A stretch of DNA of 36,857 bases from Azonexus sp. (GCA_030824535.1 JAVBXO010000085.1:1-36857); one strand, 5' to 3'; positions 1 through 12,352 are shown, numbered from the stretch's first letter. Notes: generated by a model from the sequence alone, not told the origin. Made by a program: numbers and translations.

Positions 1-56
1 AGGGCCGAGTTCCGCAGCCCCCGCCGCTTTCGAGTAGCGCAGGGCAGTTGGCGCAG

Positions 57-140
57 CCAACCGCGTAACCTGGGGTCGCCTTTTCTTTGCTTACTTTCTT
101 TTGGCGAAGCAAAAGAAAGTGAGACGCCCGCAAGGCGGAA
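57..140. repeat. Dispersed hairpin repeat next to the nosR 3' end
   Basis: A 10-bp perfect inverted repeat, ACTTTCTTTT at 93-102 and AAAAGAAAGT at 111-120, encloses the loop GGCGAAGC. A smaller CGCC/GGCG hairpin follows near 124-137. From memory, similar CTTTCTTT...AAAGAAAG segments recur between genes in many proteobacteria. No ORF is supported in 1-194. Neither hairpin has a GC-rich stem followed by a T run, so neither is a convincing terminator for nosR. Confidence 0.55.
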
Positions 141-194
141 AGCAGCGGTCAATCACGAGAAAGTGCCCGCGCAAAGGAACTGTCCCCAAGAAAA

Positions 195-2351
195 TCACCC
201 CCGTACCGTCAACACCTTCCCCTTCTTGTCATAAAGCATGACCGGCACACACCGCCGTTCGTCGTGATAAACCCCGACACAGTCAAGACACTGGAAACAC
301 GCGTCGTAGCGGATTTCACCACTGCTTTCGATGGCGTCGTATTCGCAAACCACCTTGCAGCGTTGGCAGGGCTGGCCACATTCGCTGCGGCGGGGCAGCC
401 AGTCGAAGCGGCGCAGACGGCCGCCGAGTGACATCACCGCGCCGAGCGGGCAGATGAAGCGGCAGAAGAACTTGTAATAGAAAGCACCGGCCAGCAGTAG
501 CCCGACGGCGTAGAGGACGAAGGGCCAGCTGCGGTCAAAGGCGACCGTGATGGCCGTCTTGAAGGGTTCGAGTTCGTTCAGGCTTTCGCCGGCGCGTGGC
601 TGGAACAGTGCGGCCAGTACCAGCACCGTCAGCCCAAGGTAGCGCCCCCATTCGAGCTGGCGTGCCCGTTCGGCGCTCAGGCGCAGGCGCGGCAGATGCA
701 GGCGGCGGGCGAGGTGGCCGATGAATTCCTGCAGGGCGCCGAACGGGCACAGCCAGCCGCAGAAAGTGCCGCGCCCCCAGACGAAAAAGCTGATCAAGGT
801 GAAGGCGATCAGCAGCAGGGAAATCGGATCGTAGAGGTAGCTCGACAGATCGTGGCCGGCGCGCAGCGATTTGATCGCGCCGGTGATCTGGACGATGGAC
901 AACTGCCCCTGCGCGTACCAGCCGACCCAGACCAGGGTAAAGCTCAGGAAGTACAGCCGGAAAAGGCGCAGGCGCCCGGCTTCACGGGAAATCCACGCCG
1001 GTCGGGCGAGGACGACGCTGAGGCCGGCCAGCGCCAGCAGCAGGATGACCAGGTCGCCGGCGCGGGCTTGCCAGGCCAGCAGCCATTCTGGTAGCGGCGT
1101 TGGCGGGTAGATGAACAGTCGGGCCGGTGGCTGGTAGTTCAGCGTCACCGTCTGGTGGCTCAGGGTCGGCAGGATCATGCCCTTGGCGCGGGTGATGGTC
1201 AGCGATAATTCGACGGGTCGGCCGGGGTCGAGGCCGGCTTCGACATAGACGCCAAACAGCCGTGAGGTGTTCAGTGGCGGCGGTCCGGCCGTGACGACGG
1301 GGTCCAGCCCCTGGTCGCGCAACTCGAGAAAGAGGCCATCCTGGGCCAGGGTCAGGCGGCTGGACTGGCCGCCGGGAACGAAATTGTCGTCGACAATCGC
1401 ATAGCGCCCGGCCGAGGCAATCCACCACAGATGGCGGTTTTCGAAATTGCGCGCCATCGCCGTCTGGTATTGCGCGTCGCCGAGGATGGCCCGGCCGATG
1501 CTCGGGGTGTTCAGGTAGGCAATGTAGATCTCGATGAAAGTTTCGTCGGGATGCGCCAGCCCTTCTTCATCGACGCCGGCGCCGTCGCCGCCGGCAAAGC
1601 GTTTTTCGACCTCGGCATTGCTCAGGCGCAGGTGGCCGACCATGCCGTTTTCCAGCATCCTGGCAAAACTGAGTGGCTCGGCGACTTCGTGCCGGACCTG
1701 GGCGGCCGGGCCGCGCGTCTTGCGGTCGGCGAAACCGAGCTTGGCGCGGGCGACTTCGAGTGCCGCGCCGAGCACGCTCTGATTGACGATGCGTACCGAG
1801 GCGGTGGCCTTGGCGACGCCATCAATCGTCGTCTGGCCGGCGTGGCTGTCGGACGCACCGCTGCGGTTGCGGGCGGCGTTCAGGGCAATGAGGAATTGCT
1901 GCTTGAGATTGCGCCCGGCGTATTGCGTCAGGAATTCGCGTAGTGGCACTTCGCCCAGACCACCGAGAAAAACCGGTTCATGCTGATGCAGCAATTCGAC
2001 GTCGAGGAAATTGCCCTTGCGGTCGATGGACACCAGAAAATTCATCGGCGTGCCTTCAAAACCGGGAATCGGGGCGAGGTCGATGGATTCGAAGACATAG
2101 CCGACCGGCCCGGCTTCCGGCTCCAGTTCGCTGCGTAAGGGCCAGGCCGGGATGTCCGTGAGTTTTTCCCCGACGTGCAGCGGTGGCAGAAAGCGGCGTT
2201 CGATATCGGCCTGGCTCAGTGTCCCGGCCAGCGCGACCAAAGGCCAGATCACGAATAGCACCAGCAGGCAGATCAGCAGGAAGTAGCCTGATACGCAGCC
2301 TGACCGGCGCTGCACCGCTGGCGGGTGCTCGTCAAACAAGCTTGGGGGCAT
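195..2351 (-). CDS. nosR: NosR/NirI-family membrane flavo-iron-sulfur protein
   Basis: NosR proteins are inner-membrane flavo-iron-sulfur proteins needed for nitrous oxide reductase expression and activity. From the chosen start (718 aa) there is an N-terminal membrane segment (about 21-42) and a periplasmic FMN-binding domain. That domain has the motif DGVAKATAS, whose Thr near 183 is the expected covalent flavin site. Several membrane helices follow, with two CxxxCP motifs (C531/C535 and C630/C634). The C-terminus is ferredoxin-like, with Cys at 658, 662, 665, 669, 685, 688, 691 and 701. The upstream ATG at 2408 is possible but lacks a ribosome site, whereas the ATG at 2351 follows AGCGGAGA. 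It lies downstream of the M14 peptidase gene on the same strand. No nosZ or other nos gene is visible. NirI is the main alternative. Confidence 0.88.
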   Translation of the reverse strand: MPPSLFDEHPPAVQRRSGCVSGYFLLICLLVLFVIWPLVALAGTLSQADIERRFLPPLHVGEKLTDIPAWPLRSELEPEAGPVGYVFESIDLAPIPGFEGTPMNFLVSIDRKGNFLDVELLHQHEPVFLGGLGEVPLREFLTQYAGRNLKQQFLIALNAARNRSGASDSHAGQTTIDGVAKATASVRIVNQSVLGAALEVARAKLGFADRKTRGPAAQVRHEVAEPLSFARMLENGMVGHLRLSNAEVEKRFAGGDGAGVDEEGLAHPDETFIEIYIAYLNTPSIGRAILGDAQYQTAMARNFENRHLWWIASAGRYAIVDDNFVPGGQSSRLTLAQDGLFLELRDQGLDPVVTAGPPPLNTSRLFGVYVEAGLDPGRPVELSLTITRAKGMILPTLSHQTVTLNYQPPARLFIYPPTPLPEWLLAWQARAGDLVILLLALAGLSVVLARPAWISREAGRLRLFRLYFLSFTLVWVGWYAQGQLSIVQITGAIKSLRAGHDLSSYLYDPISLLLIAFTLISFFVWGRGTFCGWLCPFGALQEFIGHLARRLHLPRLRLSAERARQLEWGRYLGLTVLVLAALFQPRAGESLNELEPFKTAITVAFDRSWPFVLYAVGLLLAGAFYYKFFCRFICPLGAVMSLGGRLRRFDWLPRRSECGQPCQRCKVVCEYDAIESSGEIRYDACFQCLDCVGVYHDERRCVPVMLYDKKGKVLTVRG

Positions 2352-2418
2352 GCTGTTCTCCGCTGAAAACGCGCAGGGTCGCGCGTTCCGGAGAAAAGCA
2401 ACAGTCATGCCGTCGGTG

Positions 2419-3276
2419 TCAGGAGGTGGTGCGGGTGGCGATGTTGCGTTGCAGCCAGCTCAGCATGTCCTGCCAGATCTGTCGTTGTTCCTGTGCTGTT
2501 GGCATGGTGTTGGCGTTGGGCAGTTCGATGGTGATGACCGGGGTTTGTTTATGGACGCCGCCGTAATTACCCAGCGAACCGGGATAAATGCCCAGGCGGT
2601 TCAGGGTCAGGTGGCCAAAGCGGCGTGGCTGGCGGGCCGGGCCATCGTAATCGAGCAGGCCGTAAGGGGCATGAACACTGACCACGACGTTCGGGTGGAA
2701 GCTGTCGATCTGCGCTTCCAGCCAGCGTGTTTCCTTTTCCGAACGGGCGCTGGGGCCGGGGAAGCGGCGCGGATCGGCGCGGGTCCGGCCGCGCCAGTAG
2801 CTGAGCGCATCGCGTTCCCAGTCGGGGGTGGCGAAGTTGCGGTTGAGGTCGACGCCATTGGCGTTGACGCGGGTTGGCGGATTGGCCAGCAGGCCATCAG
2901 GATTGGCGACCGGAATGATCCGCCAGTGATAAGCACCGGCCTCGGCTTCCTGCATCCACGGCAGCCAGCGCATGACCAGCGCTGCCGAGGTCAGTTCGTC
3001 GCCATGGATGCCGCCGATGACCAGAATCCGTGCCGCTTGCGCCGGGCTGCCGTGGGCGGCGACCTGGCGGACCTGCGGTGGGATGTCGCGCAACATCAGC
3101 GCCCGGCCTTGCGTCGAGCGAATTTCGGCGGGTTTCAGGCCGAGGGCCTGGCACTGCGCCTGCGGGATGCTGTGCAGACGTTTGCCGATGGCCGCACACC
3201 ATTCCTGCTCGAGCGTTGCGGCCTGGGCGGAGAAAGAAAACAGGGCGACAAGAGGGAGGAGGGCGATGCGAAACAT
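2419..3276 (-). CDS. mpaA: M14-family zinc carboxypeptidase, MpaA-like murein peptide amidase
   Basis: The predicted 285-aa protein begins with a cleavable signal peptide (about 1-19, ending SAQA), which implies export. The M14 zinc-site motif HGDE gives H91 and E94, VHAPYG gives the third ligand H202, and the Glu in TIELP (E251) is the expected catalytic residue. NGVDLNRNF carries the conserved substrate-binding Asn/Arg region. MpaA-type enzymes cleave the gamma-D-Glu-diaminopimelate bond in murein peptides. The E. coli enzyme is cytoplasmic, so the signal peptide suggests a periplasmic version. The ATG at 3276 is preferred over the in-frame GTG at 3285 because it starts the signal peptide cleanly. 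It is divergent from serS, and nosR follows on the same strand. Confidence 0.82.
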   Translation of the reverse strand: MFRIALLPLVALFSFSAQAATLEQEWCAAIGKRLHSIPQAQCQALGLKPAEIRSTQGRALMLRDIPPQVRQVAAHGSPAQAARILVIGGIHGDELTSAALVMRWLPWMQEAEAGAYHWRIIPVANPDGLLANPPTRVNANGVDLNRNFATPDWERDALSYWRGRTRADPRRFPGPSARSEKETRWLEAQIDSFHPNVVVSVHAPYGLLDYDGPARQPRRFGHLTLNRLGIYPGSLGNYGGVHKQTPVITIELPNANTMPTAQEQRQIWQDMLSWLQRNIATRTTS

Positions 3277-3323
3277 GGTGGGCACTGTGAAATCCGGTAA
3301 TGGGGATAATCATGCCCGAATCG

Positions 3324-3352
3324 TCAAGCCAAGTCCTCGGGCCACGTATAAT
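3324..3352 (+). promoter_or_regulatory. Possible serS promoter (strong -10, weak -35)
   Basis: A perfect TATAAT lies at 3347-3352, about 50 bp before the serS ATG. The hexamer 17 bp upstream (TCAAGC) is a poor -35, so this is tentative. Transcription from it would place the GGTCGACC palindrome (3373-3386) inside the serS leader. Confidence 0.4.
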
Positions 3353-3355
3353 TAA

Positions 3356-6094
<2,739 letters not shown>

Positions 6095-6107
<13 letters not shown>

Positions 6108-6122
6108 GAATTGTGCTATTAT
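6095..6122 (+). promoter_or_regulatory. Probable sigma70 promoter of tRNA-Ser
   Basis: TTGTCC (6095-6100) is separated by 16 bp from TATTAT (6117-6122), which ends 11 bp before the mature tRNA 5' end. It overlaps the start codon of the divergent mltF. Confidence 0.5.
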
Positions 6123-6133
6123 TTCGGTCCCGC

Positions 6134-6221
<88 letters not shown>

Positions 6222-6237
6222 CAGTGCATTTACAGAT

Positions 6238-6269
6238 AAGCCCGTGATTTCACGGGCTTTTTTGTTTTT
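6238..6269 (+). terminator. Rho-independent terminator after tRNA-Ser
   Basis: AAGCCCGTGA (6238-6247) pairs with TCACGGGCTT (6250-6259) and is followed by a T-rich tract. Confidence 0.88.
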
Positions 6270-6355
6270 CGGCCGGCATTGTACCCCAACTTGCCCCGGC
6301 GCCCAAGCGGCACAGGACTTACGCCTTTGCCTCAGCTCTTGGCATAATCCCCGCC

Positions 6356-7333
6356 ATGCTCGCCTACATCCTCCGCCGACTGCTCTACGCCCTGCCGATT
6401 TTGATCGGGGTGAACCTGATTACCTTCGCGCTGTTTTTCATCGTCAATACGCCTGACGATATGGCGCGCATGCAGTTGGGGGTCAAGCGGGTGACGCCCG
6501 AGGCCATTGAAAGGTGGAAGAGCGAGCGCGGTTACGACAAGCCGCTGTTCATCAATGCGGCAGCGTCCGGGCTGGCGACGGTCAGCAAGACCATCTTTTT
6601 CGAGAAATCGGCGCGCATGTTTGTCGGTGATTTCGGTCGCGCCGAGGATGGCCGCGACATTGCTCGCGAAATCGGCCAGCGGATGTGGCCGTCGCTGGCG
6701 ATTGCCTTGCCGACCTTCATCCTGGGTTTGTTCGTCAGCGTCTGTTTGGCGCTGACACTGGCCTTTTTCCGCGCCACGGTCTTCGATCTCTGGGGCGTCG
6801 TGCTGTGCGTCGCGATGATGTCGATTTCCGGCTTGTTTTACATCATTGGCGGTCAGTACCTGATCAGCAAGCTGTGGCGTCTGGTGCCGATTTCCGGTTT
6901 CGGCGACGGCCTCGATGCCTGGCGCTTCCTGATTCTGCCGGTGCTGATCGGGGTTATTTCCGGCATTGGTTCATCGACCCGCTGGTATCGCACGATCTTT
7001 CTTGAAGAAGTCAGCAAGGACTATGTGCGCACCGCCCGCGCCAAGGGGCTGCCGGAAACCATCGTCTTTTTCCGCCATATCCTGCGTAATGCGCTGATCC
7101 CCATCCTGACCGGCGTGGTGGTGGTGATTCCGCTGCTGTTCATGGGCTCGCTGCTGACCGAATCCTTCTTCGGCATCCCCGGTCTGGGCAGCTATACCAT
7201 CGATGCGATCAATGCCCAGGATTTTGCCGTCGTGCGCTCGATGGTTTTCATCGGCTCGGTGCTGTACATCGTCGGTCTGATCCTGACCGATATTTCCTAC
7301 ACCCTGGTCGATCCGCGGATACGCTTTTCATGA
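6356..7333 (+). CDS. Peptide-type ABC transporter permease (DppB/YejB family)
   Basis: This is the inner-membrane permease of a di/oligopeptide-class importer. The 325-aa product starts with the family N-terminus (MLAYILRRLLYALPILIGVN), a helix followed by a periplasmic loop of about 80 residues. A BPD_transp_1 domain follows with several helices. The EAA-like loop EEVSKDYVRTARAKGLPE contacts the ATPase, and the C-terminus SYTLVDPRIRFS is typical of YejB/DppB proteins. The stop overlaps the next start by 4 bp (ATGA), so translation is probably coupled. No periplasmic binding protein gene is adjacent, so the substrate cannot be inferred beyond the family. Confidence 0.9.
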   Translation: MLAYILRRLLYALPILIGVNLITFALFFIVNTPDDMARMQLGVKRVTPEAIERWKSERGYDKPLFINAAASGLATVSKTIFFEKSARMFVGDFGRAEDGRDIAREIGQRMWPSLAIALPTFILGLFVSVCLALTLAFFRATVFDLWGVVLCVAMMSISGLFYIIGGQYLISKLWRLVPISGFGDGLDAWRFLILPVLIGVISGIGSSTRWYRTIFLEEVSKDYVRTARAKGLPETIVFFRHILRNALIPILTGVVVVIPLLFMGSLLTESFFGIPGLGSYTIDAINAQDFAVVRSMVFIGSVLYIVGLILTDISYTLVDPRIRFS

Positions 7334-8727
7334 TGCCTTTCCAGATCGTCGTTCTCTGGTCGGATGTGCTGGTCTGGCTATTGTTTGCTGCCGCCATCGG
7401 TTTTGCCGTGCTGGTCGCGCACAATCCGCCGTTGTTGTCGGCCTGGCGGCGGGTCGGCGCCAGTCGTCTGGGCATGGCTTCGGCGACCATCCTCGTCGCC
7501 TTCATCGGCATCGGCCTGCTCGATTCCCTGCATTTCCGCCAGGCGCTGGACGGCAAGCCGGGCCAGAAGACGCAGTACGCCGTGGAGGTGCTGTCGCTGC
7601 TCGATGCCCTGGCTTCGCCGCTGCGCCTGAACAACGAAAAAACCTATTCCGCGCCTTTCGCAACCCGGCTCTACGCCAAGGAAACCATCGAGGTGCCCGG
7701 CCTCGGGGCGGTGCGTGAGTATCCGCGCTTGAAAAACGCCGGCAAGCATCTGGGCGAGCATGAAGAGGAACTGCTGGCCGATGCCGCCTTCACCGCCTGG
7801 CGGGCGATCTTGCTGGCGCTGCTGGTTTGGCTGGCGCTGACGGCCTGGCTGCTGCAGCGGCGCGCTGCTGCGGTCGACGCCTCCAGGAGGGCAAAAACCA
7901 GCGGCGACGAAACCGAATTTGCCTGGTCCAGCGTGCTGCTGACCTTGTTGCTGATGTTGATGGTGCTGACGCCGCTGTTCGCGCTGTCCGGCAAATACCA
8001 TGTTTTCGGCACCGACAAGGTCGGACAGGACGTGCTTTACCAGGTTTTGAAGAGCGTGCGCACTGGCCTGATCATCGGTCTGGTGACGACGCTGGTGCTG
8101 CTCCCGCTGGCCGTTGGCCTGGGCATCGTCGCCGGCTATTTTCGCGGCTGGGTCGATGATCTGATCCAGTATGTCTATACCGTGCTCAATTCGATTCCCG
8201 GTGTGCTGCTGATTGCCGCCTCGGTGCTGATGATGCAGGTGATCATCGACACCCATCCGCAATGGTTCGCCACGGCCGCCGAGCGCGCCGACCTGCGTTT
8301 GCTGGCGCTTTGTTTCATTCTCGGCATGACCAGCTGGACGGGGTTGTGCCGCCTGCTGCGCGGTGAAACGCTGAAGCTGCGCGAGCTGGAATACATTCAG
8401 GCGGCGCAGGCGTTTGGCGTGTCGCATGGGCGCATCATCGTTCGCCACATCCTGCCTAACCTGATGCATATCGTGATCATTTCGCTGGTCATGGACTTTT
8501 CCGGCCTGGTGCTGGCCGAAGCGGTGCTGTCCTACGTCGGCATCGGTGTCGATCCGACGATGACCAGCTTTGGCACGATGATCAACAATGCCCGCATGGA
8601 GCTGGGCCGCGAGCCGGTGGTGTGGTGGTCGCTGGCCGCCGCCTTCAGCGCCATGTTCATCCTGGTGCTGGCCGCCAACCTGTTTGCCGACGCCGTGCGC
8701 GACGCATTTGATCCGAGGGTGGCCTGA
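7330..8727 (+). CDS. Peptide-type ABC transporter permease (DppC/YejE family), enlarged
   Basis: This is the second permease, the partner of the upstream DppB-like protein. At 465 aa it is clearly longer than DppC/YejE proteins (about 300-340 aa). The extra length lies in the N-terminal half: helices near 10-30 and 45-65, a soluble segment of about 90 residues, and a third helix near 155-175 followed by a Lys/Arg-rich stretch. The C-terminal BPD_transp_1 domain is canonical, with FGTDKVGQDVLYQV before it and the EAA loop YIQAAQAFGVSHGRIIVRHI. It starts at ATGATG inside the upstream stop and ends TGATG into the ATPase gene, so all three genes are coupled. Confidence 0.9.
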   Translation: MMPFQIVVLWSDVLVWLLFAAAIGFAVLVAHNPPLLSAWRRVGASRLGMASATILVAFIGIGLLDSLHFRQALDGKPGQKTQYAVEVLSLLDALASPLRLNNEKTYSAPFATRLYAKETIEVPGLGAVREYPRLKNAGKHLGEHEEELLADAAFTAWRAILLALLVWLALTAWLLQRRAAAVDASRRAKTSGDETEFAWSSVLLTLLLMLMVLTPLFALSGKYHVFGTDKVGQDVLYQVLKSVRTGLIIGLVTTLVLLPLAVGLGIVAGYFRGWVDDLIQYVYTVLNSIPGVLLIAASVLMMQVIIDTHPQWFATAAERADLRLLALCFILGMTSWTGLCRLLRGETLKLRELEYIQAAQAFGVSHGRIIVRHILPNLMHIVIISLVMDFSGLVLAEAVLSYVGIGVDPTMTSFGTMINNARMELGREPVVWWSLAAAFSAMFILVLAANLFADAVRDAFDPRVA

Positions 8728-10703
8728 TGCTGCAAGTTGATGATCTTCGCCTGGGCTTCGTCGCCGGCAAAAAAAACCTGATTGCGGTCGACGGTATTTC
8801 CTTCGCGATTGCGCGCGGGGAAACCTTGGCCCTGCTCGGCGAGTCGGGCTGCGGCAAGTCGGCAACGGCGCTGGCCTTGCTGCGCTTGCTGCCGGGCGCC
8901 GGACGGATTTTTGGCGGCCAGGTCAGCCTGGATGGCGAAAACCTGCTGCAACTGTCCGAAGCCAAGATGCGCCAGGTGCGCGGCGGGCGCATGGCGATGA
9001 TTTTCCAGGAGCCGGCGACCAGTCTGAATCCGGTATTGACCGTTGGCCGGCAGATCGGCGAAGTGCTTGAGCAGCATCTCAAACTGAGCGGTGCGGCGGC
9101 GCGCGAGCGCATGCTGGCGCTGCTGCGCCAGGTCGGTATCGCCGATCCGGAGCGGCGGCTCGACGAATATCCTTTTCAGCTCTCTGGCGGCATGAAGCAG
9201 CGGGTGATGATCGCCATCGCGCTGGCCGGCGAGCCGCAATTGCTCATTGCCGACGAGCCGACCACGGCGCTCGACGTCACCGTGCAGGCGCAGATTCTCG
9301 ATCTGCTGGCGCAACTGCAGGCCGAACGGGGCATGGGCATGTTGTTGATCACCCATGATCTCGGCGTCGTTGCCCGCATGGCGCAGCGCATTGGCGTGAT
9401 GTATGCCGGCGAGCTGGTCGAAGTCGCCAGCCGCGAGGATTTTTTCAGCCGTCCCCGTCATCCTTATACCCAGGCCTTGTTTGCCGCCTTGCCTGACGCG
9501 GCGCACCGCGGGCAAAAGCTGCTGACCATTCCCGGCCTGGTGCCGTCGCTGGCGGCGATGCCTGCGGGCTGCCGTTTTGCCGACCGCTGTGCGCAGGTCA
9601 TGGCGCAATGTCGCACGCAGTCACCGGCCTGGCGCGAAGTCGCACCGGGCCATCAGCTGCGCTGCCATTGGTCAGGCAGCGCTGGCGGCGAGTCAGCGCT
9701 GCGGCATCAGCTCAGCGAAATCAATGGTGATGCCGGCAAGCCGTGCCTGGAGGTCAGCGATCTGAAAGTGCATTTCCCGATCCGCAAGGGCGTGCTGCAA
9801 CGTACGGTGGGCCATGTTTTTGCGGTCGACGGCATTTCAATGGCCATTTTGCCGGGGCGGACGCTGGCGCTGGTCGGCGAATCCGGTTGCGGCAAAACGA
9901 CGGTCGGCAAGGCCTTGTTGCAACTGGTGGCGCCAACGGCGGGTTCGGTGCGCTTGGGGGGGGGCGAGCTGGTCGGGCTCAAGGGCAAGCGCCTGCGCAC
10001 TGTCCGGCGGCATTTGCAGATGATTTTCCAGGATCCATTTGCCTCACTGAATCCGCGTCTGCGGGTTGGCGAAATCATCGCCGAAGGCATGGCGGCACTG
10101 CGTCTGCAAACCGAGGCCGGGGCGCGCCACTCGGCCATTGTCGCCTTGCTCAAGCAGGTCGGCCTGGCGGAAGAGGCGATTGAGCGCTATCCGCATGAGT
10201 TTTCCGGCGGTCAGCGCCAGCGCATCGCCATTGCCCGGGCGCTGGCCGTGCAGCCGGAAGTGCTGATCTGCGACGAACCGACGTCGGCACTCGATGTTTC
10301 CGTGCAGGCGCAGATCCTGAACCTGTTGAAAGCCCTGCAAGCCGAACTGGGCGTGGCCTATCTGTTCATCACCCATAATTTCGCCGTCGTCGAATATCTC
10401 GCCCATGACGTGGCGGTGATGTATCTCGGGCGCATCGTCGAGCGGGGCCGGGCGGAAGAAGTGCTGCGGCGGGCGCAACACCCCTATACCCAGGCGCTGT
10501 TATCGGCGGTGCCGACGCCGCGCATCGATGTCATCAGCCAGGCCGTGCGTCTGGCTGGCGAAACACCTTCCCCGGCCAATCCGCCGACTGGCTGCCATTT
10601 CCATCCGCGTTGCCCGCGCGCCCAAGCCATCTGCCGCGAAAACTATCCACCGGCGCAGGCCATTTCGTCGACGCATGCGGTGAACTGCCATTTTCCGGGC
10701 TAA
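8727..10703 (+). CDS. Fused double ATP-binding protein of the peptide ABC transporter (YejF-like)
   Basis: Two complete ABC ATPase domains are fused in 658 aa, replacing the separate DppD and DppF subunits. Domain 1 has Walker [10 protein letters not shown] (38-46), signature LSGGMKQR and Walker [13 protein letters not shown]. Domain 2 has Walker [10 protein letters not shown] (about 390), signature FSGGQRQR and Walker [13 protein letters not shown]. Each is followed by an oligopeptide/dipeptide C-terminal domain with paired Cys ([15 protein letters not shown] and [15 protein letters not shown]), which may bind an iron-sulfur cluster as in DppD. All catalytic motifs look intact. It is the last gene of the three-gene operon and converges on mltD, 21 bp away, without a clear terminator. 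Confidence 0.93.
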   Translation: MLQVDDLRLGFVAGKKNLIAVDGISFAIARGETLALLGESGCGKSATALALLRLLPGAGRIFGGQVSLDGENLLQLSEAKMRQVRGGRMAMIFQEPATSLNPVLTVGRQIGEVLEQHLKLSGAAARERMLALLRQVGIADPERRLDEYPFQLSGGMKQRVMIAIALAGEPQLLIADEPTTALDVTVQAQILDLLAQLQAERGMGMLLITHDLGVVARMAQRIGVMYAGELVEVASREDFFSRPRHPYTQALFAALPDAAHRGQKLLTIPGLVPSLAAMPAGCRFADRCAQVMAQCRTQSPAWREVAPGHQLRCHWSGSAGGESALRHQLSEINGDAGKPCLEVSDLKVHFPIRKGVLQRTVGHVFAVDGISMAILPGRTLALVGESGCGKTTVGKALLQLVAPTAGSVRLGGGELVGLKGKRLRTVRRHLQMIFQDPFASLNPRLRVGEIIAEGMAALRLQTEAGARHSAIVALLKQVGLAEEAIERYPHEFSGGQRQRIAIARALAVQPEVLICDEPTSALDVSVQAQILNLLKALQAELGVAYLFITHNFAVVEYLAHDVAVMYLGRIVERGRAEEVLRRAQHPYTQALLSAVPTPRIDVISQAVRLAGETPSPANPPTGCHFHPRCPRAQAICRENYPPAQAISSTHAVNCHFPG

Positions 10704-10724
10704 TTCAACCGGCATCGCTGGGGA

Positions 10725-12230
10725 TTAATGCCGTTTGCCGTTGCCCGCTTTAGTGCTGACGGCTTTTGGCGCCTCGGCTTTGGCCCTGCTTTCGCTCTTT
10801 GCGGCGGTCTTGCTGCCGGTTTTTCCCTTGAGTTTGCTCTGGCCCTTGTCTTTGGTGCTATTGGCGGATTTCGCGTCACTGTTTCGTGCATGCGTCGTGA
10901 CCAGCTTGTCGCAGCCCGACTTGCTCTTGCCTTTTTTCGGGCAGCTGAAAGCGACGGGTTCGGCGGCGATGATTTGCTGCGGTGTGGCGGTGGCCAGGAG
11001 GTTTGCCAGGCCGGGACCGGTGCTGACACCGGGAACGAGCAGGGTTGAGCCGGGAGCGAGGCGCACGCGTTCGGAAAGGCCATTGACCCGCGCCAGTTCG
11101 GCGGTGGTCGTGTCGAAGCGATTGGCAATCTGTTCCAGGCGCTCGGTCGTCGTGACGGTATAAGCCTGCCAGTTACTCAATGGCGCCGAGTGGTTTTCGA
11201 GATTGTTGCGGAAGGTTTCCAGCTTGTCGGTCGGGATGACCATCGGCGTGTCAGAGCGAATGACCGGGCGGTTGTGCGAGGGGTTGAGGCGCTGGAATTC
11301 TTCAATACTCATGTTGGCCAGGCGCGCCGCGGTTTTCAAATCCATCGGAGCGGAAGTTTCCAGCATCGCGAAATAAGGGTCGTTGGCGATGGCCGGGATA
11401 CCCAGCTGGCTCAGTAGTTGTGGATTGCCGAAAATATTTTTCAAGGCTTGCAGTTTCGGGACGTAGTTCCGCGTTTCGTTGGGCATCGTCAGGTTTGGAT
11501 AATCTGTCGGCAAACCGCGCGCTTCGTTCTTCTCCACTGCCCGTTTGACCGCACCTTCGCCCCAGTTGTACGAAGCTAGCGCCAGGTGCCAGTCGCCGTG
11601 CATTTCATAAATCGTCTGCAGATAATCGAGCGCGGCATTGGTCGAGGCCACGACGCTGCGCCGATCATCGCGCCACCAGTTCTGCTCCAGCTTGAAGCGT
11701 TTGCCGGTGGAGGGAATGAACTGCCACAGGCCGGCCGCGTTGGCGCGGGAATAGGCCATCGGATTGAACGAACTTTCAACCATCGGCAACAACGCAATCT
11801 CGGTCGGCATGCCGCGGGCTTCAAGTTCCTCAACGATGTAGTGGAGATAAGGGCGACTGCGTTCAACCATCCGGCGCAGGGCATCCGGCCGGTTCTGGTA
11901 CCACTGCTGGTAATGCAGGACCAGGGAGTCATTGAGATTGATCATCGCAAAACCGTTGCGAATGCGTTCCCACAAGTCGTCGGCTGGCGTGGTCAGGTCT
12001 ATGTTGCTGGCCAGCTGGGGTGCGAGGCGGATTTCCTGGCGGGGCAGGATACCGCCGGCGATGTCGGCCAGTTCGCTGGTATTTGGCGCGCTCAGCGATG
12101 GCTGTTCCTGGCTCATCGAGAGCTGGGCATGCGCGGGCGCAGTGGAAAACAGGCTTAGGGCGAGGGGCAGGGCACCGAGGCAAAATGCCGTCAGGCGACC
12201 CAAAAGCGACAGAACGTTACGTTGCTGCAT
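10725..12230 (-). CDS. mltD: Membrane-bound lytic murein transglycosylase D with LysM domain
   Basis: This is a peptidoglycan lytic transglycosylase of 501 aa. There is an N-terminal signal segment (about 10-35, ending APAHA) without a clear lipobox Cys. The SLT domain has catalytic Glu near 152 in LLPMVESSFNP, followed by AAGLWQFIPSTGKRF. One LysM domain (about 352-397, YTVTTTERLEQIANRF) binds glycan. The last 70 or so residues are a low-complexity Lys/Ser/Ala tail, probably disordered, with a single Cys. E. coli MltD has two LysM repeats, so this version is shorter in LysM and longer in basic tail. The ATG at 12230 follows AGGAGA; a TTG two codons upstream is less likely. Confidence 0.92.
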   Translation of the reverse strand: MQQRNVLSLLGRLTAFCLGALPLALSLFSTAPAHAQLSMSQEQPSLSAPNTSELADIAGGILPRQEIRLAPQLASNIDLTTPADDLWERIRNGFAMINLNDSLVLHYQQWYQNRPDALRRMVERSRPYLHYIVEELEARGMPTEIALLPMVESSFNPMAYSRANAAGLWQFIPSTGKRFKLEQNWWRDDRRSVVASTNAALDYLQTIYEMHGDWHLALASYNWGEGAVKRAVEKNEARGLPTDYPNLTMPNETRNYVPKLQALKNIFGNPQLLSQLGIPAIANDPYFAMLETSAPMDLKTAARLANMSIEEFQRLNPSHNRPVIRSDTPMVIPTDKLETFRNNLENHSAPLSNWQAYTVTTTERLEQIANRFDTTTAELARVNGLSERVRLAPGSTLLVPGVSTGPGLANLLATATPQQIIAAEPVAFSCPKKGKSKSGCDKLVTTHARNSDAKSANSTKDKGQSKLKGKTGSKTAAKSESRAKAEAPKAVSTKAGNGKRH

Positions 12231-12318
12231 GAGCAAAAATCTCCTGGCACGAACGGGGTCGACGAAAACCTTGGATTATACCGTAGGGTAAAAAGAGGCT
12301 TTCCTTGGTCCGGAAATG

Positions 12319-12346
12319 AAAAAAACCAGCCGAGGCTGGTTTTTTA
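12319..12346 (-). terminator. Terminator of the tRNA-Ala/Glu/Asp operon
   Basis: AAAAAACCAGC and GCTGGTTTTTT form a hairpin with loop CGAG, just beyond the tRNA-Asp 3' end. The A and T runs on both sides make it potentially bidirectional, and it also separates the operon from mltD. Confidence 0.85.
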
Positions 12347-12352
12347 AAAAGC

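Noticed and set aside
7378-8865. 495-aa Gln/His-rich frame antisense to the transporter permease
   Set aside because: Low-complexity composition and full overlap with a conserved coding gene mark it as a shadow.
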